Of a stretch of DNA of 64,000 bases, positions 17,971 to 27,397 are shown piece by piece. The position numbers were made by a program, and so were the translations under genes. A model generated the notes under the pieces. The model had not been told where the DNA came from and did no database searches. It worked only from the letters and a program-made list of their open reading frames with translations. The stretch is from positions 1 to 64,000 of the forward strand of contig NZ_LMHZ01000021.1 in NCBI RefSeq assembly GCF_001428545.1, read 5' to 3'. Each line of letters opens with the position of its first letter. Position 1 is the first letter of the stretch. Origin of the DNA: Noviherbaspirillum sp. Root189 (GTDB lineage Bacteria > Pseudomonadota > Gammaproteobacteria > Burkholderiales > Burkholderiaceae_D).

Positions 17971-19509
17971 TTAATGAACGTAGAGTTCCTCAAACAGATT
18001 CTGCAGGCTGGTGCTCAGGTCGCCGCGCAATACCATCTGCTTGGCCGCTTCGATGTCGAGTGCGAAGAAACGATCCTTCTCATAGAAGGCGACACGCTGG
18101 CGCAGGCGCTGATGCACATCGGCGAGCAGGGGTGAAGTCGTCAGCGGCTGATGGAAATCGACGCCCTGTGCCGCAGCCAGCAGCTCGATGCCGACGATGG
18201 TGGCGGTGTTGTGCGCCATCTCGTGCAGGCGACGGCCGGCGAAGGTCGCCATGCTGACATGGTCTTCCTGGTTGGCCGAGGTCGGCAGGCTGTCGACGCT
18301 TGCCGGATGGGCATGCGATTTGTTTTCCGAGGCCAGCGCCGCTGCGGTCACATGCGCGATCATGAAGCCGGAATTCAGGCCGGATGAGGCGACGAGGAAA
18401 GGCGGCAGGCCGGACAGTGTGGCATCGATCAGCAGCGCGATACGGCGCTCGGACAATGCACCGATTTCCGCGATGGCGAGCGCGAGCGTGTCGGCGGCGA
18501 AGGCGACCGGCTCCGCATGGAAGTTGCCGCCGGAAATCACATCGCCTTCGTCCGCATAGACCAGCGGGTTGTCGGTGACGGCGTTGGCTTCGATCAGCAG
18601 CGTGCGTGCCGCATTGACGATCAGGTCGGCACAGGCGCCCATGACTTGAGGCTGGCAGCGCAGGCTGTAGGGGTCTTGCACGCGTTCATCGTTGTCGATG
18701 TGGGAGCGGCGGATCTCGCTGCCCTTGAGCAGTTCACGATAGATTTTTGCGGAGGCGATCTGGCCGGGCTGGCCGCGTACGGTATGCACGCGCGGGTCGA
18801 ACGGTGCGTCGCTGCCTTTGGCGGCGTCGACGGACAGTGCGCCGGCGACGGTGGCGGCTTCCAGCATGCGCTCGGCGAGGAACAGGCCGTTGAGCGTCAG
18901 TGCGGTCGATACCTGGGTGCCGTTGATCAGCGCCAGGCCTTCCTTGGCGGCCAGCGTGACGGGGGTGATGCCGGCTTTTTCCAGTGCCTGTTTGGCGGGT
19001 ACGATGCGGCCGTCAACGCGGACATCGCCTTCGCCCATCAGTGCGAGCGTCATGTGGGCCAGCGGGGCGAGGTCGCCGGATGCGCCGACCGAGCCCTTGC
19101 TGGGGATGCAGGGCATGATGCCGGCGTTGTACAGCGCGATCATGGTGTCGATGATCGAGGCGCGGATGCCGGAGTAGCCGCGCGCGAGGCTGCCGATCTT
19201 GGTCGCAAGAATCAGGCGGGCGACGCTGTCGTCGATCAGCTCGCCGCTGCCGACGGAGTGGGAGAGGATGAGGTTGCGTTGCAGCTCTTCCAGCTGGTCG
19301 TTGGGGATGTGGGTCTTGGCGAGTTTGCCGAAGCCGGTGTTGATGCCGTAGGCGGGGGCGCCGCGTTCGACGATCTTGCTGATCGTGGCGGCGGAGGTGT
19401 TGATGGCGGTGTAGGCGGTGGGGGTGAGTTCCAGGCTTACTGTGCCGCGCCAGATTTGGCGGAGGTCGGCCAGGGTCAGGTTGCCGGGAGTAATGGTGAG
19501 TTTGGTCAT
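17971..19509 (-). CDS. hutH: Histidine ammonia-lyase
   Basis: A 512-residue enzyme that removes ammonia from histidine to give urocanate. The Ala143-Ser144-Gly145 triad in [14 protein letters not shown] forms the MIO prosthetic group. Further active-site blocks are [11 protein letters not shown] (about 54-64), [14 protein letters not shown] and NQEDHVSMA. Length is typical (about 500-515). The frame starts at ATG 19509. It is separated from hutU by 571 bp filled with repeats, so it may have some independent expression. Confidence 0.96.
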   Translation of the reverse strand: MTKLTITPGNLTLADLRQIWRGTVSLELTPTAYTAINTSAATISKIVERGAPAYGINTGFGKLAKTHIPNDQLEELQRNLILSHSVGSGELIDDSVARLILATKIGSLARGYSGIRASIIDTMIALYNAGIMPCIPSKGSVGASGDLAPLAHMTLALMGEGDVRVDGRIVPAKQALEKAGITPVTLAAKEGLALINGTQVSTALTLNGLFLAERMLEAATVAGALSVDAAKGSDAPFDPRVHTVRGQPGQIASAKIYRELLKGSEIRRSHIDNDERVQDPYSLRCQPQVMGACADLIVNAARTLLIEANAVTDNPLVYADEGDVISGGNFHAEPVAFAADTLALAIAEIGALSERRIALLIDATLSGLPPFLVASSGLNSGFMIAHVTAAALASENKSHAHPASVDSLPTSANQEDHVSMATFAGRRLHEMAHNTATIVGIELLAAAQGVDFHQPLTTSPLLADVHQRLRQRVAFYEKDRFFALDIEAAKQMVLRGDLSTSLQNLFEELYVH

Positions 19510-19633
19510 GGTTTTTGCCTTAACTTTTACAGGTGCTTGTTCTGTGTGGGTTTACGATGCGTTGCCCGGTGTCGAATACTTATTACCGATTACCGAATGC
19601 GCTATGTGAGTAGCGTCGAATTAACCACCGTCC

Positions 19634-19673
19634 GGTCCCCTCCCCCTTGCAGGGGGAGGGTTAGGGTGGGGGT
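19634..19673 (+). repeat. GC-rich small intergenic repeat, copy 1
   Basis: CCCCTCCCCCTTGCAGGGGG followed by AGGGTTAGGGTGGGGGT. The core is a hairpin of C and G runs. Further copies are at 25.1, 25.2, 43.6 and 52.4 kb. Confidence 0.8.
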
Positions 19674-19761
19674 AGTGCGGTCGAACCATCACCTAAGTTT
19701 GACGCAGAAACCAACGCATTTTCTTCGGTATTTCAACACGTCTGCCTCTCCGATCAACCTG

Positions 19762-19916
19762 GCCGGGACTGGCCCCGGCGGGCCACTCACTTTCTTTGCT
19801 TCGCCAAAGAAAGTAAGCCAAGAAAGGCGACCCCCTACCGCCGCCCTTCGGGTTCCCAAAAGAGCACATACCAAAACGGGAAGCGAAACAAACTCGCCTT
19901 CGGCTCAAACAGGTTT
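19762..19916 (+). repeat. 155-bp intergenic repeat, copy A
   Basis: Runs from GCCGGGACTGGCCCCGGCGG to CTCAAACAGGTTT. It aligns without gaps to 52191-52345; I count about 13 differences by eye. It includes an internal inverted repeat (CTTTCTTTG / CAAAGAAAG). Confidence 0.9.
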
Positions 19917-20080
19917 CGCTTCTTTTTCCGTTTTGGCATGCACTCTTTTGGCGTCGGCAGAGGGGAACAACCACCACAGCCTCTTTGTGCTTGCTTGGTC
20001 AGTTTGCTTCAGGTGATCGCTTTGCTACGGTTGTCTTGTAGGGGGCTGCCTTTGAATGCGCAGCGCCCCTACGTTTTCGC

Positions 20081-21799
20081 TTACTTCACCATCGGCAACT
20101 TCAAGCCATTGCGCTTCGCACACGCCGCAGCACTTTCATACCCAGCATCCGCGTGACGCATCACACCCGATCCGCTGTCATTGACCAGCACGCGTGCCAG
20201 GCGCTTCGATGCCGCTTCGCTGCCATCCGCAACAATCACCATACCCGCGTGCTGCGAGTATCCCATGCCGACTCCGCCGCCATGGTGCAACGACACCCAG
20301 GTCGCGCCGCCTGCGGTATTCAGCAGCGCATTCAGCAACGGCCAGTCCGAAACCGCATCCGTGCCGTCTTTCATGCTTTCGGTTTCACGGTTCGGACTTG
20401 CCACCGAGCCGGTATCAAGGTGGTCACGACCGATGACGATCGGAGCTTTCAGTTCGCCGTTCTTGACCATCTCGTTGAACGCCAGGCCAGCGATGTGGCG
20501 CTCGCCCAGACCCAGCCAGCAGATACGTGCCGGCAAGCCCTGGAAGGCGATGCGATCGCGTGCCATGTCGAGCCAGTGATGCACGTGCTTGTTGTCCGGG
20601 AACAGTTCCTTGATCTTCGCGTCGGTCTTGTAGATGTCTTCCGGATCGCCGGACAGGGCAGCCCAGCGGAACGGACCCTTGCCTTCACAGAACAACGGAC
20701 GGATGTACGCCGGGACGAAGCCGGGGAAGTCAAAGGCGTTCTTTACGCCGGTGTCGAAGGCGACCTGGCGGATGTTGTTGCCGTAGTCAACTGTCGGGAT
20801 GCCCATGGCATGGAAGTCGAGCATGGCCTGTACATGTACCGCACAGGACTTGGCCGCGTCGGCGGTCAGCTTCTGTTGCTGCTCGTGGTCTTGCTGAGCC
20901 GCCTTCCATTGTGCGACGGTCCAGCCGATCGGCAGGTAGCCGTTGATCAGGTCGTGCGCCGAAGTCTGGTCGGTAACCAGGTCGGGCTTGATGCCGCCGG
21001 CTTTCGCACGCTTCACCAGTTCCGGCAGGATCTCCGCGGCGTTGCCGAGCAGGCCGATCGATACCGCTTCCTTGCGCTCGGTGTGGTACTTCACCAGTGC
21101 CAGCGCGTCGTCGATGTCCTTCGCCTGCTTGTCGAGGTAGCGTGTGCGCAGGCGGAAGTCGATGCTGCTCTGCTGGCATTCGATGTTCAGCGATACTGCA
21201 CCGGCGAGCGTTGCCGCCAGAGGCTGCGCGCCGCCCATGCCGCCGAGGCCGGCGGTAAGGATCCAGCGGCCGGCCCAGTCGTCGTTGTAGTGCTGGCGGC
21301 CGGCTTCGACGAAGGTTTCGTAGGTGCCCTGTACAATGCCCTGGCTGCCGATGTAGATCCAGCTGCCGGCAGTCATCTGGCCGTACATGAACAGGCCTTT
21401 GCGGTCGAGTTCGTTGAAGTGTTCCCAGTTGCCCCACTTCGGCACCAGGTTGGAATTGGCGATCAGCACGCGCGGTGCATCGGGATGGGTCTGGAAAACG
21501 CCGACCGGTTTGCCGGATTGCACCAGCAAGGTCTCGTCATCGTTCAGGTCGCGCAGGGTTTCGAGGATCTTGTCGAAGCATTCCCAGTTGCGCGCCGCGC
21601 GGCCGATGCCGCCGTAGACAACGAGGTGCTTCGGATTTTCCGCGACTTCCGGATCGAGGTTGTTCTGCAGCATGCGATAGGCCGCTTCGGTCAGCCAGCT
21701 TTTGCAGACTTTCTCGCTGCCGCGCGGCGAGCGGATCACGCGGCTCGCATCCCAGCGTGGATCATTGGCAAGTTCGATATTGTCGGTAACGGTATTCAT
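20081..21799 (-). CDS. hutU: Urocanate hydratase
   Basis: A 572-residue NAD-dependent enzyme converting urocanate to imidazolone propionate. Typical segments are [67 protein letters not shown] (NAD binding), [17 protein letters not shown] and, near the C-terminus, the catalytic-Cys region [12 protein letters not shown]. Start 21799 follows GGAAGGAAGACAAGA, only 16 bp after livF, tying uptake and breakdown together. Confidence 0.96.
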   Translation of the reverse strand: MNTVTDNIELANDPRWDASRVIRSPRGSEKVCKSWLTEAAYRMLQNNLDPEVAENPKHLVVYGGIGRAARNWECFDKILETLRDLNDDETLLVQSGKPVGVFQTHPDAPRVLIANSNLVPKWGNWEHFNELDRKGLFMYGQMTAGSWIYIGSQGIVQGTYETFVEAGRQHYNDDWAGRWILTAGLGGMGGAQPLAATLAGAVSLNIECQQSSIDFRLRTRYLDKQAKDIDDALALVKYHTERKEAVSIGLLGNAAEILPELVKRAKAGGIKPDLVTDQTSAHDLINGYLPIGWTVAQWKAAQQDHEQQQKLTADAAKSCAVHVQAMLDFHAMGIPTVDYGNNIRQVAFDTGVKNAFDFPGFVPAYIRPLFCEGKGPFRWAALSGDPEDIYKTDAKIKELFPDNKHVHHWLDMARDRIAFQGLPARICWLGLGERHIAGLAFNEMVKNGELKAPIVIGRDHLDTGSVASPNRETESMKDGTDAVSDWPLLNALLNTAGGATWVSLHHGGGVGMGYSQHAGMVIVADGSEAASKRLARVLVNDSGSGVMRHADAGYESAAACAKRNGLKLPMVK

Positions 21800-21815
21800 T
21801 CTTGTCTTCCTTCCA

Positions 21816-22520
21816 TTAATGCAAGCCGAGATAGGCTTCCGTGAGTTCAGGGTTGTTGCGGGCGTCGGCGGCCTTGCCTTGCCAGACGGTGCGGCCGGAT
21901 TCCAGCACGCACACATCCTGCGCGACAGACAGCACGCGCTCCGTGTTTTGTTCCACCAGCAAAATCGTCATGCCGTCGGCCTGCAGCTGCCGCAGCGCGG
22001 CGTAGCAGAGGTCGATGACCTTGGGCATCAATCCGAGCGAGAGCTCATCGATCATGATGAGCTTGGGACGCGTCATCAGTGCACGGCCGATGGCCAGCAT
22101 CTGCTGTTCGCCGCCGGACAGGTTGCCGGCCAGCGAATGTAGGCGTTCGCCGAGTCGCGGGAACAGACCGAGCACGTAATCGCGGTCCTTCGTGAAATGG
22201 CTGGCCGGTTGCACCAGTCCGCCGACACGCAGGTTGTCTTCGACCGTCAGGTCCTTGAACAGGCGCCGGCCTTCCGGCGAGATCGCGATGCCGCGACGCA
22301 CGCGTTCATTCGGCGCGAGTTTGCTGATGTCGTGACCCTCGAAGCGGATGCTGCCGCCTTGCAAGGCGACATGGCCGGCGATGCACATCAGGGTCGACGA
22401 CTTGCCCGCGCCATTGGCACCGAGCAGGCCGGTGATGGTGCCGGGTTGCAGCGACAGCGACAGGTCGCCAACCGCATGGAAAGCGCCATAGCCACAGGAC
22501 AGATTATTGAGTTCAAGCAT
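21816..22520 (-). CDS. livF: ABC transporter ATP-binding protein, LivF type
   Basis: A 234-residue ATPase. Walker A is GANGAGKSS (about 39-47), signature [17 protein letters not shown], Walker [12 protein letters not shown] and the H-loop ILLVEQN. Short length and the ELSLGL motif mark the LivF branch of branched-chain-type transporters. GTG/ATG choice: ATG 22520 follows an AGGAGGCGTCC site; the gene overlaps livG by 8 bp. In this operon the cargo is probably histidine or urocanate (inference). Confidence 0.93.
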   Translation of the reverse strand: MLELNNLSCGYGAFHAVGDLSLSLQPGTITGLLGANGAGKSSTLMCIAGHVALQGGSIRFEGHDISKLAPNERVRRGIAISPEGRRLFKDLTVEDNLRVGGLVQPASHFTKDRDYVLGLFPRLGERLHSLAGNLSGGEQQMLAIGRALMTRPKLIMIDELSLGLMPKVIDLCYAALRQLQADGMTILLVEQNTERVLSVAQDVCVLESGRTVWQGKAADARNNPELTEAYLGLH

Positions 22521-23310
22521 GGACGCCTCCTGCAACGGTGGGTTGTGCATGCTGGTCCGCCACGGTGTCGCCGCCGAGGTAGGCGCTGCGTACCACCGGA
22601 TCATTCATGACTTCGCGTGGGTCGCCGCTGGCAATCTTGCGGCCATTGTCGAGCACCACGAGACGTTGGCAGATGCGCATCACTTCACCGAGGTTGTGTT
22701 CGATCAGGACAATCGTCACGCCCTGGCGATTGATATCGGCAATGGTGCTGGCCAGTGCATGCGCTTCTTTCGAATTGAGACCGGCCAGCGGTTCGTCGAG
22801 CAGCAGCAGCTTTGGATTGAGCGCCAGCGCACGTGCCATCTCCAGGCGCTTCAGAATGCCCAGCGGCTGAATGCCGGGCTTCTGGTCGGCATACGCTTCG
22901 ATGCCGACGCGCTTGAGCAGTTCGCGGCCGATGGCGGCTTCCTTCTCTTGCGATACATGCATCAGTGCGCGCAGGGGCGAACGCGTGTATTGCGCGCCTG
23001 CTGCCAGTGCGACGTTGTCGAGCACCGAGATTTCACGGAAGGGTTTGACCAGCTGTTGCGACAGCGATAAACCCTTGCGGATGCGCTTGTGCGTCGGCAG
23101 CGCATTGAGGTTTTCACCGGCCAGTTCGACCTTGCCTTCGGTGACGCGTACCACACCGGTAATCGAGCGCAGCATCGTTGTCTTGCCGGCGCCGTTGGGA
23201 CCGATCAGTCCGAGCAGTTCGCCTTCATGTACCTCGAAAGACACCTTATCGATTGCAGTCAGGCCACCGAAGCGGACTGTCACGCCGTCGACTTTCAACA
23301 AGGGATTCAT
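22513..23310 (-). CDS. livG: ABC transporter ATP-binding protein, LivG type
   Basis: A 265-residue ATPase: Walker A GPNGAGKTT, a long insertion before the signature as usual in LivG, Walker B LLLLDEPLAGLN and H-loop IVLIEHNLGEV. The signature region reads PLGILKRLEMARALAL, where the usual LSxGxQ is replaced by IQPLGILKR, weaker than the family norm. It overlaps livM by 4 bp and livF by 8 bp. It would form the second ATPase of the heterodimer. Confidence 0.92.
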   Translation of the reverse strand: MNPLLKVDGVTVRFGGLTAIDKVSFEVHEGELLGLIGPNGAGKTTMLRSITGVVRVTEGKVELAGENLNALPTHKRIRKGLSLSQQLVKPFREISVLDNVALAAGAQYTRSPLRALMHVSQEKEAAIGRELLKRVGIEAYADQKPGIQPLGILKRLEMARALALNPKLLLLDEPLAGLNSKEAHALASTIADINRQGVTIVLIEHNLGEVMRICQRLVVLDNGRKIASGDPREVMNDPVVRSAYLGGDTVADQHAQPTVAGGVHA

Positions 23311-24158
23311 GCCCGTCCTCCTTTGGCCGTACCGATCATTCGGGTCACCAAAGCCGCCATGCCGCCTGGCGAAAAGCGCATCATCAGGAACAGCAGGCCG
23401 CCATACACCAGCAGCTTGTAATCGCCGATGAACTGGAACCACGCGGGCAGGGCGCTCAACACTGCTGCGCCGACTGCCACGCCGATGACCGAACCAATAC
23501 CGCCGACTACAACCATCGAAAGCACAGTGATGGATTCGACAAAGCCAAAGCTGTCCGGCCCGATGAATTTCAGATTTTGTGCATACAGGGCGCCGGCCAG
23601 TCCCGCCAGTGCGGTACCGATCGCGAACGCCGCCAGCTTGTAGCGCGGCACGTCAATGCCGAGCACGCGCATGGTATCTTCATCTTCCGCTACGCCATTG
23701 AACACCCGGCCCATCCAGGAGCGGCGGATGTACACGCAGAGCAGGGCGGTGGCGATGCACAGTCCCAGCGTCAACAGCATGAAGCCCATCTTCGACAAAC
23801 CAGAATCGGGAATCGCCGACACGCCCATTTCACCGCCCAGCCAGTCTTGCTGGCGCACGATGCCAACGAACAGGAAGCCCACCCCCATGGTCGTAATGGC
23901 CAGAAAATCCGCACGTACGCGCAGGCTGGCCAGACCGACCACGATGCCGATGCATCCTGCCAGCAGCATTGCCAGCGGCAGGGTCGCGAGGAACGGCAGG
24001 CCAGCCTTGCACAACAGTGCGGACAGGTAAGCGCCGATCCCGAGGAACGCCGCGTGGCCAAGACTGATCTGGCCGCAGAAGCCGGTAATCAGGTTGAGCG
24101 ACAAGGCAAACAGCACGCTGATGCACATCGACGTCAGAAGAGAAATTTCGTATTCCAT
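23307..24158 (-). CDS. livM: ABC transporter permease, LivM type
   Basis: A 283-residue membrane protein with about eight hydrophobic helices. The N-terminus has SLNLITGFCGQISLGHAAFLGIGAY and the C-terminal half VLSMVVVGGIGSVIGVAVGA, both LivM hallmarks; the EAA-like loop lies around RVFNGVAEDEDTMRVLGID. It pairs with LivH to form the channel. Overlaps livG by 4 bp and lies 10 bp after livH. Confidence 0.93.
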   Translation of the reverse strand: MEYEISLLTSMCISVLFALSLNLITGFCGQISLGHAAFLGIGAYLSALLCKAGLPFLATLPLAMLLAGCIGIVVGLASLRVRADFLAITTMGVGFLFVGIVRQQDWLGGEMGVSAIPDSGLSKMGFMLLTLGLCIATALLCVYIRRSWMGRVFNGVAEDEDTMRVLGIDVPRYKLAAFAIGTALAGLAGALYAQNLKFIGPDSFGFVESITVLSMVVVGGIGSVIGVAVGAAVLSALPAWFQFIGDYKLLVYGGLLFLMMRFSPGGMAALVTRMIGTAKGGRA

Positions 24159-24168
24159 GTCAGTCCTT

Positions 24169-25032
24169 TCAGCTCCGCGCGAACAAACCCTGCGGGCGCA
24201 TCATCAGCACCACGATCAGGAAAGCAAAGGCGATCGCATTGCGGTCGAGCAGCTTGCCGAGATAAATCGTGCCGAAGGATTCGACCACGCCCAGTACCAG
24301 CGCGGCCATCAGCGTGCCGCGCACCGAACCCATGCCGCCCAGAACGATGATTGCCAGGCCCTTGTAGGAAGGCACGCTGCCCATCGTCGGCTCGACGAGG
24401 TTATTGAGCAATGCCACCCAGACGCCGGCAAAGCCAGCCAGCGCGGAACCGACGAAGAAGTTAATGTCGCGTACCTGCTGCAGCTTGATGCCGAAGGATT
24501 GGGCCATCTGTGGATCGGACACCGTCGCCTGGCATGCGACGCCGATGCGGGTGCGCGTCTGCAGGTAGAACAGCACGGCAATGATCGCCGCGGTACCGGC
24601 CATGACCAGTATTTCCGCCAGTTTGAATTGGAGTCCGCCGAACAGCGCGATCTGTTGCTGCAAGGGTGGGGCGGCATAGGACAAGCCCGATGCGCCGAAC
24701 ACGATGCGAAAGATTTCTTCAAAGGCGATGTACAGGCCGATCGAGGCGATCAATGCGACGAAAGGCGGTTGCTTGAGCATGGGCTCGTAGCAGAGGCGGT
24801 ACATGGCAACGCCGGTCAGCCCGGAGGCCAGCATGGCGATCAGGAATGCCAGTGCGAGGCTGCCGGTGGCATTGGTGATCATGACGCCGAGATAGCCGCC
24901 GAGAGTGAATAGTGCCGCATGGGCGACGTGGAGAATACGCAGCAAACCGTAGACCAGTGTCAGCCCCAGCGCGACGAGCGCGTAGATGCTGCCCTGGACC
25001 AGGCCCTGTGCGATCAGCTCGATAATGAGCAT
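24169..25032 (-). CDS. livH: ABC transporter permease, LivH type
   Basis: A 287-residue membrane protein beginning MLIIELIAQGLVQGSIYALVALG, the standard LivH start, with VYGLLRILHVAHAALFTLGG and AIIVLGGMGSVRGTLMAALVLG further on. Start 25032 follows AAGGAACCATC; the open frame continues upstream only through repeat sequence. It is separated from its binding protein by 209 bp holding two inverted GC-rich repeats, a possible site for reducing permease expression relative to the binding protein. Confidence 0.93.
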   Translation of the reverse strand: MLIIELIAQGLVQGSIYALVALGLTLVYGLLRILHVAHAALFTLGGYLGVMITNATGSLALAFLIAMLASGLTGVAMYRLCYEPMLKQPPFVALIASIGLYIAFEEIFRIVFGASGLSYAAPPLQQQIALFGGLQFKLAEILVMAGTAAIIAVLFYLQTRTRIGVACQATVSDPQMAQSFGIKLQQVRDINFFVGSALAGFAGVWVALLNNLVEPTMGSVPSYKGLAIIVLGGMGSVRGTLMAALVLGVVESFGTIYLGKLLDRNAIAFAFLIVVLMMRPQGLFARS

Positions 25033-25100
25033 GATGGTTCCTTGGTGTGGAAGGTGAAACGGAACAAGTGAGACGAAACGTTTGCAGCTTCGCTGAACTG

Positions 25101-25139
25101 CTCCTTCCCCCTTGTAGGGGGAAGGCTGGGATGGGGGTG
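25101..25139 (-). repeat. GC-rich small intergenic repeat, copy 2
   Basis: CTCCTTCCCCCTTGTAGGGG then GAAGGCTGGGATGGGGGT. It is in the same orientation as copy 1 and inverted relative to copy 3, which lies 36 bp away in the livK-livH gap. Confidence 0.8.
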
Positions 25140-25175
25140 TGAAGGTCGTGCAAGGGATTGCGGTTAATTCAACCT

Positions 25176-25220
25176 TCACACCCCCACCCTAACCCTCCCC
25201 CTACAAGGGGGAGGGGACCG
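25176..25220 (+). repeat. GC-rich small intergenic repeat, copy 3
   Basis: CACACCCCCACCCTAACCCT then CCCCCTACAAGGGGGAGGGG. It is the inverted counterpart of copy 2; together they could form one long imperfect stem in the liv/hut mRNA. Confidence 0.8.
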
Positions 25221-25241
25221 GCCAGCGATGGTAATACCGGA

Positions 25242-26390
25242 TTACTTCGCCTTGCTTGGCGGCGACAGCAACGGACCCGAGATCACCGAGTGACGATGAA
25301 ACGCCTTGTCCTTCACCACCTGCACCTGCACATCCTTCTTCACTTCATGCAGATCATTGAACGCCAGCTTGCCGATCGGTGTATCGAAGGTGCCGCCCGC
25401 CAGTGCATTCTTCAGCGCTTCGCCACCCTTGCCGCCGGTTTTCTGCAAGCCTTCAATCAGCACGCTGGTCGCGGTATAGGTACCGGCAGCCACCATGTCG
25501 GCATTGACGCCAGTGGCTTTATGGAATTCGCTCATGAAGTTCTTGGTCGCCGGCGCATCGGAGTCACGGTCCAGTGACGTAGTCAGGTAAGTCCCTTCCG
25601 CTGCGGGACCGGCAATCTCGATGAACTTGTCCGAGTCGTAACCTTCCTGGCCGATGATGGGGGCGGTCACACCGGCAGCCCGCAACTGGCTGACCAGCGG
25701 CCCGGCGGTGAAGAAGTAGCCGGATGCATAGATGATGTCCGGATTGTCGGACTTGACCTTCGAGACCAGCGCGCCGAACTGGCGGTCCTGCATGCCGTAT
25801 TCATACTCATTGACGACTTGCAGGCCAAACTTGGCGGCGCCTTCCTTGAAGCCGGCGGCAAGCGCCTGGCCAAAGTCATTCTTCAGGGTGATCATGGCAA
25901 CGCGCTTCTTGCCAAGGTTGTGCACCAGCATCGAGCCGGCACGCCCCTGTACCTCGCCCATCGCGGCGGTGCGGAACATGTAGTCGCCGGTCAGCGTGAT
26001 GTCAGGATGGATCGCATAGGCAACCACGTAGGGTACTTTGCCTTGCTGGAAAATCGCTGCAGCGGCACGGGTCGAGCCCGAATACGAGCCGGACACGGCG
26101 CCGACCACCTTGTCTTTTTCGACCAGCTTGGTCGCGACAGGTACGGCTTCTTTCGGTGAAGCCTGATCGTCGTAAATCACCAGTTCCACCTTCTGGCCCG
26201 CAATGCCGCCTTTGGCATTGGCTTGTGCAACGGCCAGCTTTGCACCTTCCAGCGCCGACTTGCCATCGGCAGCGGCAAAGCCGGTTAAAGGCACATTGAA
26301 ACCAATCTTGATGTCGGCGAATGCCGGTGCGGAAAAAGCCGACAAAACGAATGCGGCAGTAAGTAGTTGCTTACGTTGGAACGGTGCCAT
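25242..26390 (-). CDS. Periplasmic amino-acid-binding protein of the hut transporter
   Basis: A 382-residue type I solute-binding protein of the Leu/Ile/Val family. The signal peptide ends ...SAPAFA before DIKIGFNVPLTG. Family blocks include AVAQANAKGGIAGQKVELV, DDQASPKEAVPVATKLV and GSYSGSTRAAAAIFQQ. It is first in the operon, next to HutC operators and upstream of livHMGF and hutUHGDI, so histidine or urocanate is the likely ligand. AGGAGACACTAG sets the start at 26390. The C-terminal tail (PLLSPPSKAK) is unremarkable. Confidence 0.92.
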   Translation of the reverse strand: MAPFQRKQLLTAAFVLSAFSAPAFADIKIGFNVPLTGFAAADGKSALEGAKLAVAQANAKGGIAGQKVELVIYDDQASPKEAVPVATKLVEKDKVVGAVSGSYSGSTRAAAAIFQQGKVPYVVAYAIHPDITLTGDYMFRTAAMGEVQGRAGSMLVHNLGKKRVAMITLKNDFGQALAAGFKEGAAKFGLQVVNEYEYGMQDRQFGALVSKVKSDNPDIIYASGYFFTAGPLVSQLRAAGVTAPIIGQEGYDSDKFIEIAGPAAEGTYLTTSLDRDSDAPATKNFMSEFHKATGVNADMVAAGTYTATSVLIEGLQKTGGKGGEALKNALAGGTFDTPIGKLAFNDLHEVKKDVQVQVVKDKAFHRHSVISGPLLSPPSKAK

Positions 26391-26509
26391 CTAGTGTCTC
26401 CTCTGGATGCTGGTGTCTGTACGCGCCGGCTGTGCGGCACGTGTTCAATAGTCGAACTCTGCTTGGCAACCCCTATTCAGTGCTTGGAGTTACCTGCGAA
26501 TTGAAGTGT

Positions 26510-26527
26510 AAGTTGTATAGACAACTT
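26510..26527. promoter_or_regulatory. Candidate HutC operator, site 1
   Basis: A perfect inverted repeat AAGTTGT-ATAG-ACAACTT. It resembles the TTGTATAGACAA type of site bound by GntR/HutC repressors and lies between hutC and the divergent transporter/hut operon. Confidence 0.7.
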
Positions 26528-26542
26528 AGGCAAGTAGAATGT

Positions 26543-26560
26543 AAGTTGACAAGACAAATT
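26543..26560. promoter_or_regulatory. Candidate HutC operator, site 2 (degenerate)
   Basis: AAGTTGA-CAAG-ACAAATT matches site 1 at six of seven positions in each arm. The two sites are 33 bp apart start to start, about three helical turns, which would place two dimers on one face of the DNA. Confidence 0.55.
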
Positions 26561-26615
26561 AAATCCCTAGAATCGGGCGCATCGCAGCAGGCGCGATTAA
26601 AAATTGTCATCTATC

Positions 26616-27365
26616 ATGGGTTGTCACAAGGAAAAGGGTGTGCGGGTGCAAGAGGAAGAAAGCGGCGAAGCGGAACGGATCCCGGCTTTCCAGCACATCA
26701 AGAATTATTTGCTGGCGGAAATCCATGCCGGGCACTGGAAGGAAGGCGACGCCATTCCGTCCGAACAGGCTTTGGCAAAGCAGTTTGGCGTATCGCGCAT
26801 GACGGTCAACCGTGCGGTGCGTGCGCTGACCGACGAGCAGGTGTTGAGCCGGATACAGGGCTCAGGCACTTACGTCGCCCAGCAGAAGTACCAGTCGACG
26901 CTGGTTGCGATCAAGAGCATTGCCGATGAAGTCAGGATGCGTGGCCATGTGCATCGCAGCGAGTTGCATTTACTGGAACGCAGCAAGGCCTCCGAGCACA
27001 TGGCGCCGCCTTTTGAAGTCAAGGTCGGCCATCCGCTGTTCCACTCCGTGATCGTGCATTTCGAAAACGATGTCCCAATCCAGGTCGAAGACCGCTGGGT
27101 CAACCCGGAGGTCGCACCCGATTACATGCAGCAGGATTTTTCCACGGTCACGCCGAATGAATACCTGATGGCGGCAGCGCCACTGCAAGGCGTGAATTAC
27201 AGCATCGAGGCGCTGAACCCGCCGCGTGACATTGCCGACATGCTGCACATCCAGAAAGAGCCCTGCCTGGTGCTCAAGCGCCGTACCCTGTCGAAAGGGC
27301 AGGTAGCCTCCGTGGTGACGATGTGGCATCCGGGGAACCGGTATCAGTTCGCGGGAAGTTTTTGA
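26616..27365 (+). CDS. hutC: Histidine utilization repressor, GntR/HutC family
   Basis: A 249-residue regulator. The N-terminal winged helix (PAFQHIKNYLLAEIHAGHW, IPSEQALAKQFGVSRMTVNR, IQGSGTYVA) is followed by the UTRA effector domain with YQSTLVAIKSIADEVRMRG and VEDRWVNPEVAPDYMQQDF. Family members bind urocanate, which releases DNA. The start is uncertain: ATG 26616 has no ribosome site, whereas GTG 26646 follows AAGGAAAAGG at good spacing. It diverges from the transporter/hut operon. Confidence 0.93.
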   Translation: MGCHKEKGVRVQEEESGEAERIPAFQHIKNYLLAEIHAGHWKEGDAIPSEQALAKQFGVSRMTVNRAVRALTDEQVLSRIQGSGTYVAQQKYQSTLVAIKSIADEVRMRGHVHRSELHLLERSKASEHMAPPFEVKVGHPLFHSVIVHFENDVPIQVEDRWVNPEVAPDYMQQDFSTVTPNEYLMAAAPLQGVNYSIEALNPPRDIADMLHIQKEPCLVLKRRTLSKGQVASVVTMWHPGNRYQFAGSF

Positions 27366-27397
27366 GCGGTTGAAGCGATTCCATCAAGGCGTGTCGC

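Larger units (their letters stand above)
19510..20080. other. Repeat-rich hutU-hutH intergenic region
   Basis: Within the otherwise tight hut operon, 571 non-coding bases hold a GC-rich small repeat (19634-19673) and a 155-bp repeat (19762-19916) that recurs at 52.2 kb. Frames across it give only repeat-derived translations. Symmetric sequences such as CTTTCTTTGCTTCGCCAAAGAAAG could fold in the mRNA. Confidence 0.7.

Noticed and set aside
19689-19977. Short minus-strand frames (61 and 94 codons) in the 155-bp repeat
   Set aside because: The same translation appears at 52100-52373 because both come from the repeat; no ribosome site and no domain.
18517-20016. 499-codon plus-strand frame opposite hutH
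   Set aside because: It is antisense to a fully conserved hutH and has a low-complexity Gly/Asp/Val composition typical of high-GC shadow frames.
20153-21844. 563-codon plus-strand frame opposite hutU
   Set aside because: hutU is unmistakable on the minus strand; the opposite frame has no family motif.
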